64,000 nt of DNA, from the NCBI GenBank assembly GCA_021397845.1, contig CM038047.1, positions 49,670,210-49,734,209 of the forward strand, written 5' to 3'. The notes below the pieces were generated by a model that did no database searches, was not told the DNA's origin, and worked only from the letters and a program-made list of their open reading frames with translations. Positions within the stretch are counted from its first letter, which is position 1. Every line of letters begins with the position of its first letter. A program made the position numbers and the translations under genes. Source of the DNA: Areca catechu (lineage: Eukaryota; Streptophyta; Magnoliopsida; Arecales; Arecaceae). Positions 44,727 through 55,085 of the stretch are shown here, piece by piece.

Positions 44727-45530
44727 TTATTGATAATACATCTTAAGGTTAACCAAACTCCATTGTCAAAGTGGAGGAGTCCCATCCAATTGTTTTAGCT
44801 GGTAAGTTCCTGGCATAATGAGTTCTACTACATATGGACCTTCTCAATTTGTAGATAGCTTGTCCTATTGGCTAGGCTGGGAGACCTTTGCTTTGCACAG
44901 CACCAAGTTGCTAACTCTAAAGGTTTTGTTTCGGACTTTGGAATTGAAGTATTAGGCAATTTTATGCTAGTAGGCTGCCATTTTGATGCGCGCCCTCTCT
45001 TGGGCTTCATCCAATAAATTCAAATCTACGTGTCATCTTTCCGAGTTCATCTGCTCATCAAAATTTTTGACTCGTGGCGACAGGATCCCAAGCTCGACAG
45101 GTATCACAGCTTCAGTGCCAAAGGCCAAGCTGAATGGTGTTTCTCCTGTTGGAACCCTCGGTGTTGTCCGGTACGCTTAGAGCATGTGATGAAGCTTATC
45201 GGCCCAAGATCCCTTAACTTTTCCCAATATTCTTTTGTAAGCCTTGGAGGAGGGTCCGATTTGTAACCTTCGCCTCTCCATTTGCCTAGGGATGAGCCAT
45301 GGAGGTGAGATGGTGTGAAATTCCATGGTCTTTGTAGAATTTTTCAAATCTAGCTTCCATGAATTGTCGCTCATTATCTATGATCAATACTTGAGATAGA
45401 CCAAATCGGCAGATTATGGATCTCCACATAAAGTCCATCACCTTCGTCCACTTGATGAAATAATCTATGGCGACTGGTAGAAGTTTTCGCTATCCTGAAG
45501 TAGGCGAGAATGGACCAAGAATGTTCATTC
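44727..45530 (-). pseudogene. Tat-C integrase, C-terminal part
   Basis: On the minus strand, NRMNILGPFSPTSG begins at the LTR junction. VAIDYFIKW and, after a short deletion, WRSIICRFGLSQVLIIDNER follow. HPQ is HP-stop (CAG to TAG), and the following NGEAKVTNRTL has Lys where the catalytic Glu is expected. Then come a segment like TPFSLAFGTEAVIPVEL and a tail ending LVNLKMYYQ with TAA at 44729-44727, collinear with Tat-B and Tat-D. It is clearly dead. Confidence 0.75.
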
Positions 45531-46377
45531 TGTTGGTTAACCTAGGTTACTTCATGCATGTATTTCAAAAATCTTGAAACATAAATATAGCAGAAACTAC
45601 AAGATTAAACTATTTAATCTACTCATGTATTAGAATATTTCTACAAATTGCCTATACAGGATCATGATATGATAATATACATATAAAAACAAGCTGAAAT
45701 ATAAAATGATAAATATATAAACTTGTTACCATGGACTATATCTACAGTATAATGATTACATCATTACCTTTCAGTAGTAGACTATGCTCACTGCTGCTAG
45801 AAAGTGGAGGTTTGAAGATCCTGCTAGAGTGTTTGGCCTCTACAGGTGATCCATACAAGGGCTCTATCCTGACTAGCTTCCTCGAAGTGCTAGCTCCTTT
45901 GGAATCTCAATGGTTAATCTTCTTTTCCCTTCTGGATGCCGAAACCCTCCTAGAGCCGAAAAAGAACCTACTGGAACCTACTAGAGAATATATTTGGTGG
46001 AGATGTAATGGAAAATCCCTTTTCCCTTTCTCTTTTCCCAAATCCTAGTAAAAGCACTAGGGAGCACACAGCCAAATTCCGTAGCCTTGCTATCCTACTC
46101 TAGCTTTTTCTTAGATAGAAACTTAGCTAGCCTTTCTTCTCTCTAACTCAGAAATTCTTGACTAGTTCTTGATCAACCCCTTCCACCTATTAGCAACCCA
46201 TCTATATAGGCGCCCAAAGTAGTTAGGAGGGTGAGGGAGTTAAGAAAAGATAAGGGGAGGGAGGTTAAAACCTACTTGAATGCAAAATTCAAGTTTGAAT
46301 TTAAATTCAAAGCTAAATTCAAAATTCAAATTTGAATTTGAATTCTGAGACTAATTTAAATTTAAATTCAAAACTCA
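45531..46377 (-). repeat. solo-like LTR at a chimeric junction
   Basis: The 847-bp block starts TGTTGGTTAACC and ends AAACTCA on the + strand, which gives TG...CA ends. A TATATAG box on the minus strand near 46205 points to minus orientation. The low end abuts Tat-C integrase and the high end abuts Copia-2 integrase. Flanking words are CATTC (45526-45530) and AATTC (46378-46382), similar but not equal. The A/T-rich part near 46280-46370 has repeated AATTCAAATT words. The family was not identified. Confidence 0.65.
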
Positions 46378-46382
46378 AATTC

Positions 46383-47330
46383 TCTTAATAGTACCATTTT
46401 GTTGTGTTGTTCTTAGTATTGAAAAATTGTGCTCAATGCCATTCTTATTGCAAAAGTTTTCAAAGTTTTGATTTTCAAATTCGATACCATGATCATCACG
46501 AATTGAAATAACGGATAAATTTTTCTAGTTTAAAATTTTTATATAAAATTTTAGAAAAATAATGAATGCTACATCTTTGTATGCCAAAAATAAAATCCAT
46601 ATAAATCTTAAGAAATCATCTATTATAACATATTCATAATTATTTCCTCCTAGGCTTATGGTCCGAGTAGGTCCAAATAGGTCCATGCGAAGTAATTCCA
46701 ATGGTCTTGAAGTTGTAACAACATTTTGGATTTAAAAGATTCTCTACTTTGTTTTCTATATTGGCATGTATCATAAATATGATCTTTTTCAAAATTTAAT
46801 TTAGGTAAGTTTTTAACTAGATCGTTTGAAATCAATTTTGAAATGGTCTTCATACTAGCATGTCCTAATCTACGATGCCAAAGTCAACTAATTTTTTTAT
46901 CATTGCATTCATAGTAACTAAACTTGTACCATTTCTCATAGCTAGATCATTCAAATCTACTATATAAGTGATATGTCTATATCTAATGAATTTAACACTT
47001 GCATCAAAAGAACTAGATACTAAGCACATGGAAGTAACTTTGAAACTTTTATCACATAATTGACTAATACTTAATTATATTTCAAATTATCAACTAGCAA
47101 AATATTTTTAATAAAAGTCGAAGGAGTGACTTTTATTTTACCAATTTCAAGGATCTTTCCTTTACCATCATCTCCAAAGGTCACAACACCTTTCATTTCA
47201 AGGATGAAGAATTGCTCTATCACCCATCATATGCCTTGAATAACCACTATGTGAGTACCATCTTTGTTTTGATCCATTAGCTGCATGACATTTCTGCAAA
47301 ATAATTATAGTAGTTTTAGGTATCCAAGCT
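46383..47330 (-). pseudogene. Copia-2 protease and integrase (partial)
   Basis: The minus-strand text gives a protease block CSRHMMGDRAILHP near 47230, then, after a long broken stretch, LELLRMDLFGPTRTISLGGN and NYEYVIIDDF near 46660, then IRDDHGIEFENQNFENFC and NGIEHNFSILRTTQQNG near 46400-46480. These carry the first two catalytic Asp residues of the integrase core. It ends at the LTR junction a few codons after QQNG, so the catalytic Glu region is missing. Confidence 0.75.
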
Positions 47331-47639
47331 TTCTCGGATTTTTTGAGGTTTGCAACAATAGTTCATTTGGAAATCCACATCTTTTTCAGTATATTTTTCT
47401 TTTCTTTTTTGAAATTATATTTATAAGTTTTGTGTCCAACTTTCTTGCAACAACAACAAACAACATTTTAAGTTTTGAGAAGATGTAGAGACTGAAATTT
47501 GATTTGCTGAAAATCTTTGATTGTAAGTTGAGTTAAAACTAATTCCAGTTTTGTCAAATGCTCCCTTTTGATTATTAAGAATCAATTTAAGTTTGTTGGA
47601 ACTAAGAGTTAGTTTATCAATCAAAGGCTTTAATTTTTG

Positions 47640-48998
47640 AATTTCTTTTTATAAATTCTCATTTTCTTGTTTCAAATCATTATGTTTTCGCAAGCTTTCA
47701 CTCTTATCCTTTTCTAATACAATGTTTCTTTTATTAATTTTATTTATCTTCTTTTGTAACACTTTTTTTTTTTTTTTTCAAAACTTCATCTTTTTCTTTT
47801 TTCAAAACTTCATCTTTTTCTTTTATCAAAACTTCATTTGCTTGCTCGAGAGACTTATTTTTCAAACCAAGTTTCTTAAATTCAGCAAGCCATAAAATAT
47901 AGTATGCAGTTCATCAAAAGTAAACTCTAAATTGGATTCGGAATTTATCTCATCTTCCAAGGCCATGAGGTATAGATTTACTGCATTTCTTCTTCATTGG
48001 AGCTTGACTCCTCACTATCGCTCCAAGTTGCAACCATTGTCTTCTTTTTACTTCTTTTAAAAGGCTTATTCAAGGTAGGACAATCTAACCTATAGTCTCC
48101 TGGCTTCTTGCACTCATAACATATCGGTTGATTTGTCTTTTTCTTTTTCGTTTTCCTTCTCCTTAGCTTCCTATTAGCCAAATTTCTTCTCCTATATCTA
48201 GACTTTTTCTTGTCCATGAATCTTTTGAATTTTTTAATGATTAGGGCCATGTCTTCATCTCCCAATTATTCTTTAGATGAAGGATCTTCATCTTCTTCAT
48301 TTACAATTGATTTGAGGGATATGGTCTTCTTCTTTCTACCCTCATTGTGTTGCTTCATTGCCAATTCGTGTATCATCAAAAATCGAAGGAGCTCTTCAAA
48401 TGGCAAGTTGTTAGGTCCTTAACTTCTTGGATAGCTGTGACTTTAGCTTCCCAACTTCTTGGCATTGATCAAAGAACCTTCCTAAGTCACTATTGGAATA
48501 TGACTTACCAAGACTGTTAAGATCATTAATTATATCAATGAAACGAGTGAACATTTTAGTTAAGGCCTGTGGGTTCCATCTTGAACAATTCATAATTATG
48601 TACAAGCATGTTAATTTTAGACCGTTTGACTTGATTTGTACGTTCATGAGTCACTTCAAGTTTATCCCAAATTTTTTTTGTAGAATTGCAAGTGGAACTT
48701 CGATTAAACTTAGTAGGGTCCAAGGTACAATACAATACATTCATTGCTTTAGCATTCAATTTTATCATTTTCATATCATGTTCATCCCAATTATCTTCTG
48801 ATTTGGGAATATCAAAACCATTAACTTCAATAGTAGGTGTGTGGTCCTTTTATTATCACCTTTCATAGTTGATAATCAAGAGCTTGAATAAATATTCTCA
48901 TATGAGTTTTTCGATATGCATAATTTGTGCCACTAAAGAGAGGTGGCCTATTGCTTGAATTGTCCTTCGGCAAGTGCACTATCCATGTGAGTTGTCAT
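47640..48998 (-). pseudogene. Copia-2 gag
   Basis: ATG at 48998-48996 (MTTHMDSALAEG) is followed by UBN2-type gag blocks (MKMIKLNAKAMNVLYCTLDP, TKKIWDKLEVTHERTNQVK). The zinc knuckle CYECKKPGDYRLDC lies at about 48120-48080, then SDSEESSSNEEE and a coiled-coil tail with LEKDKSESLRKHNDLKQENE and KLKPLIDKLTLSSNKL. In the knuckle the His of the C-C-H-C set is Asp (codon 48097-48095, GAC for CAC). Stops near 48950 and elsewhere break the frame. Confidence 0.75.
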
Positions 48999-49040
48999 GA
49001 TATGTCTTTTGATCGTGAGATCAATTTCATTGAGAACGTG

Positions 49041-49053
49041 GCTCTGATACCAC
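49041..49053 (-). other. Copia-2 primer-binding site
   Basis: The minus strand reads TGGTATCAGAGCC, the complement of the initiator-Met tRNA 3' end, two bases after the LTR end. It is the standard PBS of plant Copia elements and is unmutated here. Confidence 0.9.
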
Positions 49054-49055
49054 TT

Positions 49056-50391
49056 GTTGCCTAGACCGACAATCCAAGAGGGGGGGGTAAATTGTATTTT
49101 CAAGAATTTTAGCAAGTATGTGCACTTTGAAATCTTCAAGTAAGCTAAGTGTTGTGTGAGCTAAGTTAGATGTAAAGATAAAGAATGCAAGAGCACACAC
49201 ACAAACAATCAAGTTTTATAGTACGGTGCACTTTCATCATCCACATCCACTTTCCAAACTTCACTCGGGAATTCTCACTATATTCTTTCAAGAATATAGC
49301 TAGATTGTTTTTGGGCTCAATCTACAACCCAACTGGCTTTCACAGGATAGCCAATCAAAACCTTACAATCTCTCCAAGGTTACAGACTTACATCTCAAGT
49401 TTCAGTCCTTATTGAAACTTGTAACACAACAACAAAAGAAAAACAAGCAACAAAAACAAACTCCTCAAGAGTAGGAGATTGCCATTGAAGCTTGACAAAA
49501 GATCACTTTAATACTTCAATGATCGCATTTGAATGTTCTTTTGATTGCTCACTTAAGGCTTCAAGAGAAGTAGTTAAGAAATAGTTGAGTTTTCTTGAGT
49601 TTTAATGAATGCTCACACTTTTTCAAGTTGTTCAATAACTCTCTTGTCTCTTTTAATCTGAGTTTAATCCTTGATTTTTATGTCTTCTTCCATCAGTTTA
49701 GAGGCTCTTTTGATCATTTCTAGCCATTGGAATTCAAAAACTAGCCATTAGAATCACTTTTTAGTGAAATCTAAAAGTCTGCAAAATTAATTGTTAAAGC
49801 TTATCAAAGGGTTTTGAGTTGGCTCACCTGAAGGATTTCAAAAAATTATTCTTCTGTATCCTCTGAGAGAGTTGGCTATTTTGCTCCAGGAGTCGGCAAA
49901 AACTATCTTTCTGTATCCACTGAAAAAGTTGGCTTGCCTGTTCAAAAGTCGGCTTGTCTAAGTGGTCTGAATTTTCAGCCTTCTATTTTTTTTTTGAGAG
50001 TCGGCGCTTCTTTACAGGAATTGACTTGCTCACCTAAAACAAAAAATACTTCTCTATTTGCACTAAGAGAGCCTGCTTGTCCTCACAAGAGTCGACTCAT
50101 CTACGTGCTAAAACTTCATACCATTTTCAGAATGGGCTAGAATTGGCTCTCACTTGCATGAGTCGACTCTTTTTTTCAAACTTGGATTCTAACATCTTTC
50201 ATCTTTAAATAGTATTCTTTTGAGCTCACAAAATCTTACAATGGCTATGAAGCAATCTTTATAAATAAATGTTCTCTACAAAAACAATCGTAAACAAGTT
50301 GAGGGATATTAGTATTACTTTTCATACTCTAATGTTTTGTATTCATCAAAATTATTCTTGGGGTTCATCAAAATCATTCTTGGGGTTAACA
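49056..50391 (-). repeat. Copia-2 5' LTR
   Basis: The 1336-bp LTR starts TGTTGCC and ends GTTAACA on the + strand. It shares its termini, a CACACACAAACAATCAAG-like block (49195-49215) and the AATGTTTTGTATTCATCAAA end with the solo LTR at 2889-4350. Near the high end, the 25-bp word with TCATCAAAAT.ATTCTTGGGG is duplicated. It has a cluster of GAGTCGGC/GAGTCGAC words at 49860-50180. Confidence 0.85.
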
Positions 50392-52370
50392 AGTTATGGC
50401 TTTAATGGAGTATTTTGTTGGTTAGAAATCTTATTTTAAGTCAAAAACTCCATCCATTATGGGTAAACCAGGAGTCTCTTAATGATTAGGAGATGTTGTT
50501 TTAGGGTTGTTTTTGTGTCTATAAATGTGGGTTCATGGAGAGTGACAAATCATGTATCATCATTGATTTTATTGATTAAAGTTACTTTTTTTGTGGAGAT
50601 ATTTTTCCCTATATTATTATTATTATCTCTTTCCATTCTTTTCTTCTATTTAACCCCTTTTCTTTCCTTCTGCTTCCTCACTGTTTTGGCTGTGGAACTG
50701 GATAAATATTCAAATCTAAGCTGATCTAAATTGTATTTTTGTTCACATATATATTATTCGCAGTCCTAGCTTAAAGTGGCTACATGAAAGAACTGTGCCA
50801 TTGATCATGATCTACAGAAATAAAAATGTTAACACAAAACATCATTTATTTTGTTTGTCTTCCTACTTAAGAATCAAGTGAATGCTAAATTGATTGCGTT
50901 GATGGCACATTACATTATTTTTCTAAAATCTGTATTTTGAAAGCATCCAAACCTAAAAAATTTCGATTTATGTGTGTTTTAAAATGTACTAATGCTAGCA
51001 TGATTGGTGTCATTGATTTTACACCCACCTGATGCACAGGCAGGAGACCTGATAGCATATAGTTCTCTATCTGTAGGGTTTCATGATAATGTTGTGGTTA
51101 TCAAATTTGACTTGCCTGGAATTGATCAGTAGTGTGTTTTCGGAATCTCTATATATTTTTTCCTGCACGTTTTTGCATCTGTTTCCTTCAGGATTTCCTA
51201 ACCTGAAGATTCTTGAAATCAGAACTTCAGAAGATCTAATATTTCTAGTATTTTTGGATGGTATGGTGTAATCTGTAATCCAGAAATGTTGTCAATACAA
51301 GTATTATTGCTTGGGTTTTGGAACATATGCTGAGTAAAATGTTTTTAAAATAATTTAGTTGGTACATGTGTAATGCGAGTATCATATGTGAATGTACTAT
51401 GCTTAGGTTTCTAGTCTCTAAAATTGTCTTTAATCTTGTTATCAATGCTGTTGTTGCAGCAATCTAACATTACTTTTATGTTTCCCACAGGCGCAAGGGT
51501 ATTACACATGTTCAATAACCAAAACATCCTCAGACCAATCTCGTATTTCTGTTTATTGAGAAGCATAAATGGCATATTTTGGTTAGAACAATCCAACCCG
51601 AGTCATCTCTTTGCTCTGGTGTCATAACCTAGTATTTTTACAATGATGGAGACTTTTATAACATGTTCCTTTTAGCTTGCTGTAAAAACCTGCTGTCATA
51701 CATTTCTTTCAAATGTTGTGGCATGTGCCATTCTCATTCATCTAACAATATGCCATTCTTCTGCATGCCAGTTTTTCGCATGATTGCAATGGGCCAATCC
51801 ATGCAATGGGGACTTCTGCAACACTGGAAAAGTTCTCAAAGTCATAAAGAGCTCCTTCCATAGTAACATATGATTCCTTCCAAACAACTGTCACCAGCTT
51901 GGTGATGATTACCCCATATGGGTATGTAATGAGCTTGAGTTTGTTTATACTTCATTTGTGCTCATATAAATTTAGAGATTTTCTCAACAAATTTGTTAGA
52001 TAAACGTGTGACTGATTTGGCTGTGGATTTGAGCCAAGTTGCATCTTCTATTACATGGTGGAACTCGAAATGTGGCCTTACAGTATGTGTGCAAATATTC
52101 ACCAACCTCCACATGAGAATATGCTGCTTTGGATTTGAGCTTGCTGTCTTAAGACAGTTATCAGCTGTTGTGATATCAAGGCAATCATGTACGCACATGA
52201 TGCTCTGCAATGTTTGAAGTTGTGATTTATCCTAATTTTTGACTGCATATTTTCTGTATAAATCTAAATAAAGGACAGATTGCATCTCAAAGAGGATTTT
52301 GAAATCTGGACTGGTTTTGTTTTTTGGATTCTGCCCATACTAAATCACATGCTGTCTGATTCAGCCTGTA
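50392..52370. other. non-repetitive-looking spacer, no gene recognised
   Basis: AT-rich sequence with only short frames and T-rich tracts like plant introns or untranslated regions (for example a CCCACAG acceptor-like site near 51491). No conserved protein was recognised on either strand. Confidence 0.45.
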
Positions 52371-52374
52371 TCTG

Positions 52375-52750
52375 ATTCATACATCTGAACACTGCCCATT
52401 ATCATGTTACGCCGGAAAATCTAACAAATTAGAGACAATGTGTCATAAGATTGTGCATGGTGAATACATCACATGATTGATTCAAGAGGAAGGGGTATTT
52501 CACTGATGATTAATTCCAGATGAAATATTGGAATCATGTTTCATACATCTGAATGCTGTCCCATTGAGCCCTGTATCTCGTTCGTACATCTGAACACTGT
52601 CTGTTATCATGTTACTTCAAAAAATCTGAAGTATCTAACACATTAGAGACAATGTGTCATAAGATTGTGCACGGTAAATTCATCGCGTGTGATTGATTCA
52701 AGAGGAAGGGACATTGGACCGATGATTAATTCCAAATGAAATACTGGGAC
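52375..52750 (+). repeat. diverged tandem duplication, about 190 bp
   Basis: The first copy (52375-52540) has CATCTGAACACTG, TTATCATGTTAC, TTAGAGACAATGTGTCATAAG, GATTGATTCAAGAGGAAGG and GATGATTAATTCCA. All recur in order at 52580-52745 with several substitutions and small insertions. It is older than the perfect duplication next to it. Confidence 0.8.
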
Positions 52751-52834
52751 CGGGTCTATTTTTTTAGGTGGAATTTGGGCCAATAAATAGGCTCATTTTT
52801 TATTACACAGACTTTACAGTAAGCCATCACCCTA

Positions 52835-53346
52835 TACGCTCTGTATTTGCTGCTTGCACTTCAACTGGCACCGTGCACGCTATCATTCGGGTGCAAGACT
52901 GTTAGAATCTCATAAGCGTTTTACTTGCAACTTTGGAGTCGGAACATTTTTATTGTGATAAGTTCCATTTCCAGCCATATTGAACTATGAAGCTACTGCA
53001 TTCCCGTGATCATACCAAATGAAATAAAGGTATTTGTAGTTGGCCCTCTAACTATTTTTGACCAGTGCTTGTCATGTGCATCTTATCTTATACGCTCTGT
53101 ATTTGCTGCTTGCACTTCAACTGGCACCGTGCACGCTATCATTCGGGTGCAAGACTGTTAGAATCTCATAAGCGTTTTACTTGCAACTTTGGAGTCGGAA
53201 CATTTTTATTGTGATAAGTTCCATTTCCAGCCATATTGAACTATGAAGCTACTGCATTCCCGTGATCATACCAAATGAAATAAAGGTATTTGTAGTTGGC
53301 CCTCTAACTATTTTTGACCAGTGCTTGTCATGTGCATCTTATCTTA
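52835..53346 (+). repeat. perfect 256-bp tandem duplication
   Basis: The block starting TACGCTCTGTATTTGCTGC at 52835 repeats at 53091, an offset of 256 bp. Both run to ATGTGCATCTTATCTTA. I found no difference between them by eye. It contains no recognised gene. It is either a very recent duplication or an assembly error. Confidence 0.9.
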
Positions 53347-53439
53347 TAACTAGTTTTTGTGATGTGTAATATATTTTTAACTACTATTTGTTACAAGGTT
53401 CATCATCTCATATCCCAAGGTGATATTATTCTATTACAA

Positions 53440-53570
53440 CATCAGTATGTAGTATGGTACGGAGAGCGAGGCATATGGAAAATTGGTATCATATGAGATC
53501 ATGTGCTGGCTTGGTATCGATATGGTATGATATATTGATTGTATGATGCCGGTCGGTACAGCAAATTTTG
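53440..53570. repeat. GGTA-rich repeat fragment
   Basis: Words such as TATGGTACGG, TTGGTATCGATATGGTATG and GATGCCGGTCGGTACAGC echo the inserted sequence at 36868-37135. It is probably a fragment of the same small repeat family. Confidence 0.4.
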
Positions 53571-54414
53571 TACATGATAGATGTTATACAAAAGTGCTCA
53601 GAAGATTTTCAAGGTATCTTGCTTTCGGCTGTAAAAGATATTTTCAGTTAAATATCTACTTTATGCAAAATAGGAAAACCATAGAGTCCAGCACATATGT
53701 TAAACTGTGGAGTCTTCTACGGCACCTTAAAAGAAAAGGGCTTGGAGTCCGGCTCCTCTGAGCAGCTTGAAACAAAGAGGCTGAACTTTTAAGTTGAGAT
53801 AGTTCAGCAAGTGGAATTAGTCTCGAAAATAACTAGTGCTAAATCCGCTTTGAGCAGGCAACTTTTAGAGTTCTCTCTGTATGTACGGTAAATAATTATT
53901 CAAATTCTTTATATTTTTTCTAGTATATGATATATCAGAGGAAGGCATATTTATTGGACAATTTTGATCCTGACTGATTCATGTCGATGGGGTTTTTTAT
54001 GGATAGCCGCAGTCTCATCTAGTGACAAATTACTTAAGATTCTTAAGATAACATGACTAATTAACAATTGATAATTTGATACATGGATGAAGCCTAGGTC
54101 CCAATAAAAGGCAAACATTTCAATACAGGCACTTTGTTAGCCTTATTAAAATGCAGATTATTTGTAAGCCATGTTGTGCTGCTATATAAATGATTATCCT
54201 CACAAAATATTTGACATCTGGGAGAAAATCTCAAAAACTCAAATATTTGCTACATCCAAGACACATGAGAAGAAGGTAGATGAATGAACCTATCTAGTTG
54301 ATTTTACAGTTATTAGCGTGACTACTATTACTTCGTGGCACATTTCTATTGTTTCTCTTTGCTAAAGAAAGAGAGTAAGATCTAAACTAGGACAGAAGTA
54401 TCAATGGTAACGCA
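53571..54414. other. spacer, nothing recognised
   Basis: AT-rich sequence; one 72-codon frame (53543-53761) has no recognisable features. I see no feature to report. Confidence 0.4.
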
Positions 54415-54705
54415 CGTTTAGTTGGGGGAGTGGAACTCCAGAATAGGAATGGGAATGAGTGATTGTTATTCCAACTATTTAGTTTAAGAGAGTTTCATTC
54501 CCATTCTAGTTTCAAAGAGAGATGAAAATGTTTCAATTTTTCAAAATCCAATTCCTACTCTTTTCCGGTATTCAAATTTCATTCCAATTTCAATTTTAAC
54601 CATAAACCAAACATATTAGAGAATATAATCATTCCAATTCTCATTTCGATACATTCTAATTCCAATTTGGATTCTAGTTTCAAACCAAACACCTAAAAAT
54701 GTTAT
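54415..54705. mobile_element. MITE-like element with GTTTGG-type ends
   Basis: The block begins near ACGTTTAGTTGGGGGAGTGGA and ends near TAGTTTCAAACCAAACACC. The inner halves are rich in inverted GGAATGGGAAT/ATTCCCATTC words, as in common plant tourist/hAT-like MITEs. Exact ends and a target duplication were not fixed. Confidence 0.45.
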
Positions 54706-54894
54706 AATGGAATGGATGGATAAAGATGCAATCTACAATTTTAGTGGACAAACAAAATGGTACAATGCATTTGTAGCCAAGGATAAATAAACATTTTAAT
54801 AATATTTGCCTGGACACCGTGAGTGGAAAAGCAATCTTAGGTTCTTAGTAGATTAGTATACCATCATATAAAAATCATTTACCTAATGTCCTGC

Positions 54895-55012
54895 TTATTT
54901 CATCTGCGGCCATTCACGCTTAAATGCTTCCAAGCTAGCCTTCTTAATTTGATCCATGACATCATCATGAAGAACTTTACTAAATGCCCTAGCGGCTTCC
55001 CATGCCTTCATC
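54895..55012 (-). CDS. possible last exon of an unknown host gene
   Basis: A minus-strand frame follows an acceptor (AAACTTATTTAG, ending 55013) and ends in TAA (54897-54895). It encodes 38 residues including WEAARAFSKVLHDD and IKKASLEAFKREWP. The composition is helical, charged and protein-like, and frame and splice site agree, but I do not recognise the family. Upstream exons would lie beyond 64000, because the Tat-D LTR starts 74 bp away; Tat-D would then be inside an intron of this gene in antisense orientation. It could also be a chance frame. Confidence 0.4.
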
Positions 55013-55085
55013 CTAAATAAGTTTCATGGAAACTTTGTTTGAAAATTTTTGTATTCGTGCCTCATGCATTGTCTATGTTCCATAT

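Larger units (their letters stand above)
38729..45530 (-). mobile_element. Tat-C: minus-strand Tat element, 5' part lost
   Basis: Reading the minus strand: integrase (45530-44727), short-repeat region (44420-43850), antisense gene (on the + strand, 40880-43719), PPT (about 40289-40302) and 3' LTR (40288-38729). The 5' LTR, gag, protease, RT and RNase H are absent. The upper limit is the LTR at 45531. It inserted into Copia-1. A hAT-like MITE (44464-44687) later landed in it. Confidence 0.8.
46378..50391 (-). mobile_element. Copia-2: Sirevirus-like element, 3' part lost
   Basis: On the minus strand: 5' LTR 50391-49056, Met-type PBS, gag with zinc knuckle and acidic Ser/Glu block, a Lys/Glu-rich coiled-coil stretch, protease and integrase to the TTQQNG block. 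There it is cut by the LTR ending at 46377. RT, RNase H and the 3' LTR are absent. The gag layout and LTR style fit Sireviruses. Frames are broken by many stops. Confidence 0.8.

Noticed and set aside
53543..53761. 72-codon + strand frame in the spacer after the 256-bp duplication
   Set aside because: No conserved motif, splice context or composition bias supports it.
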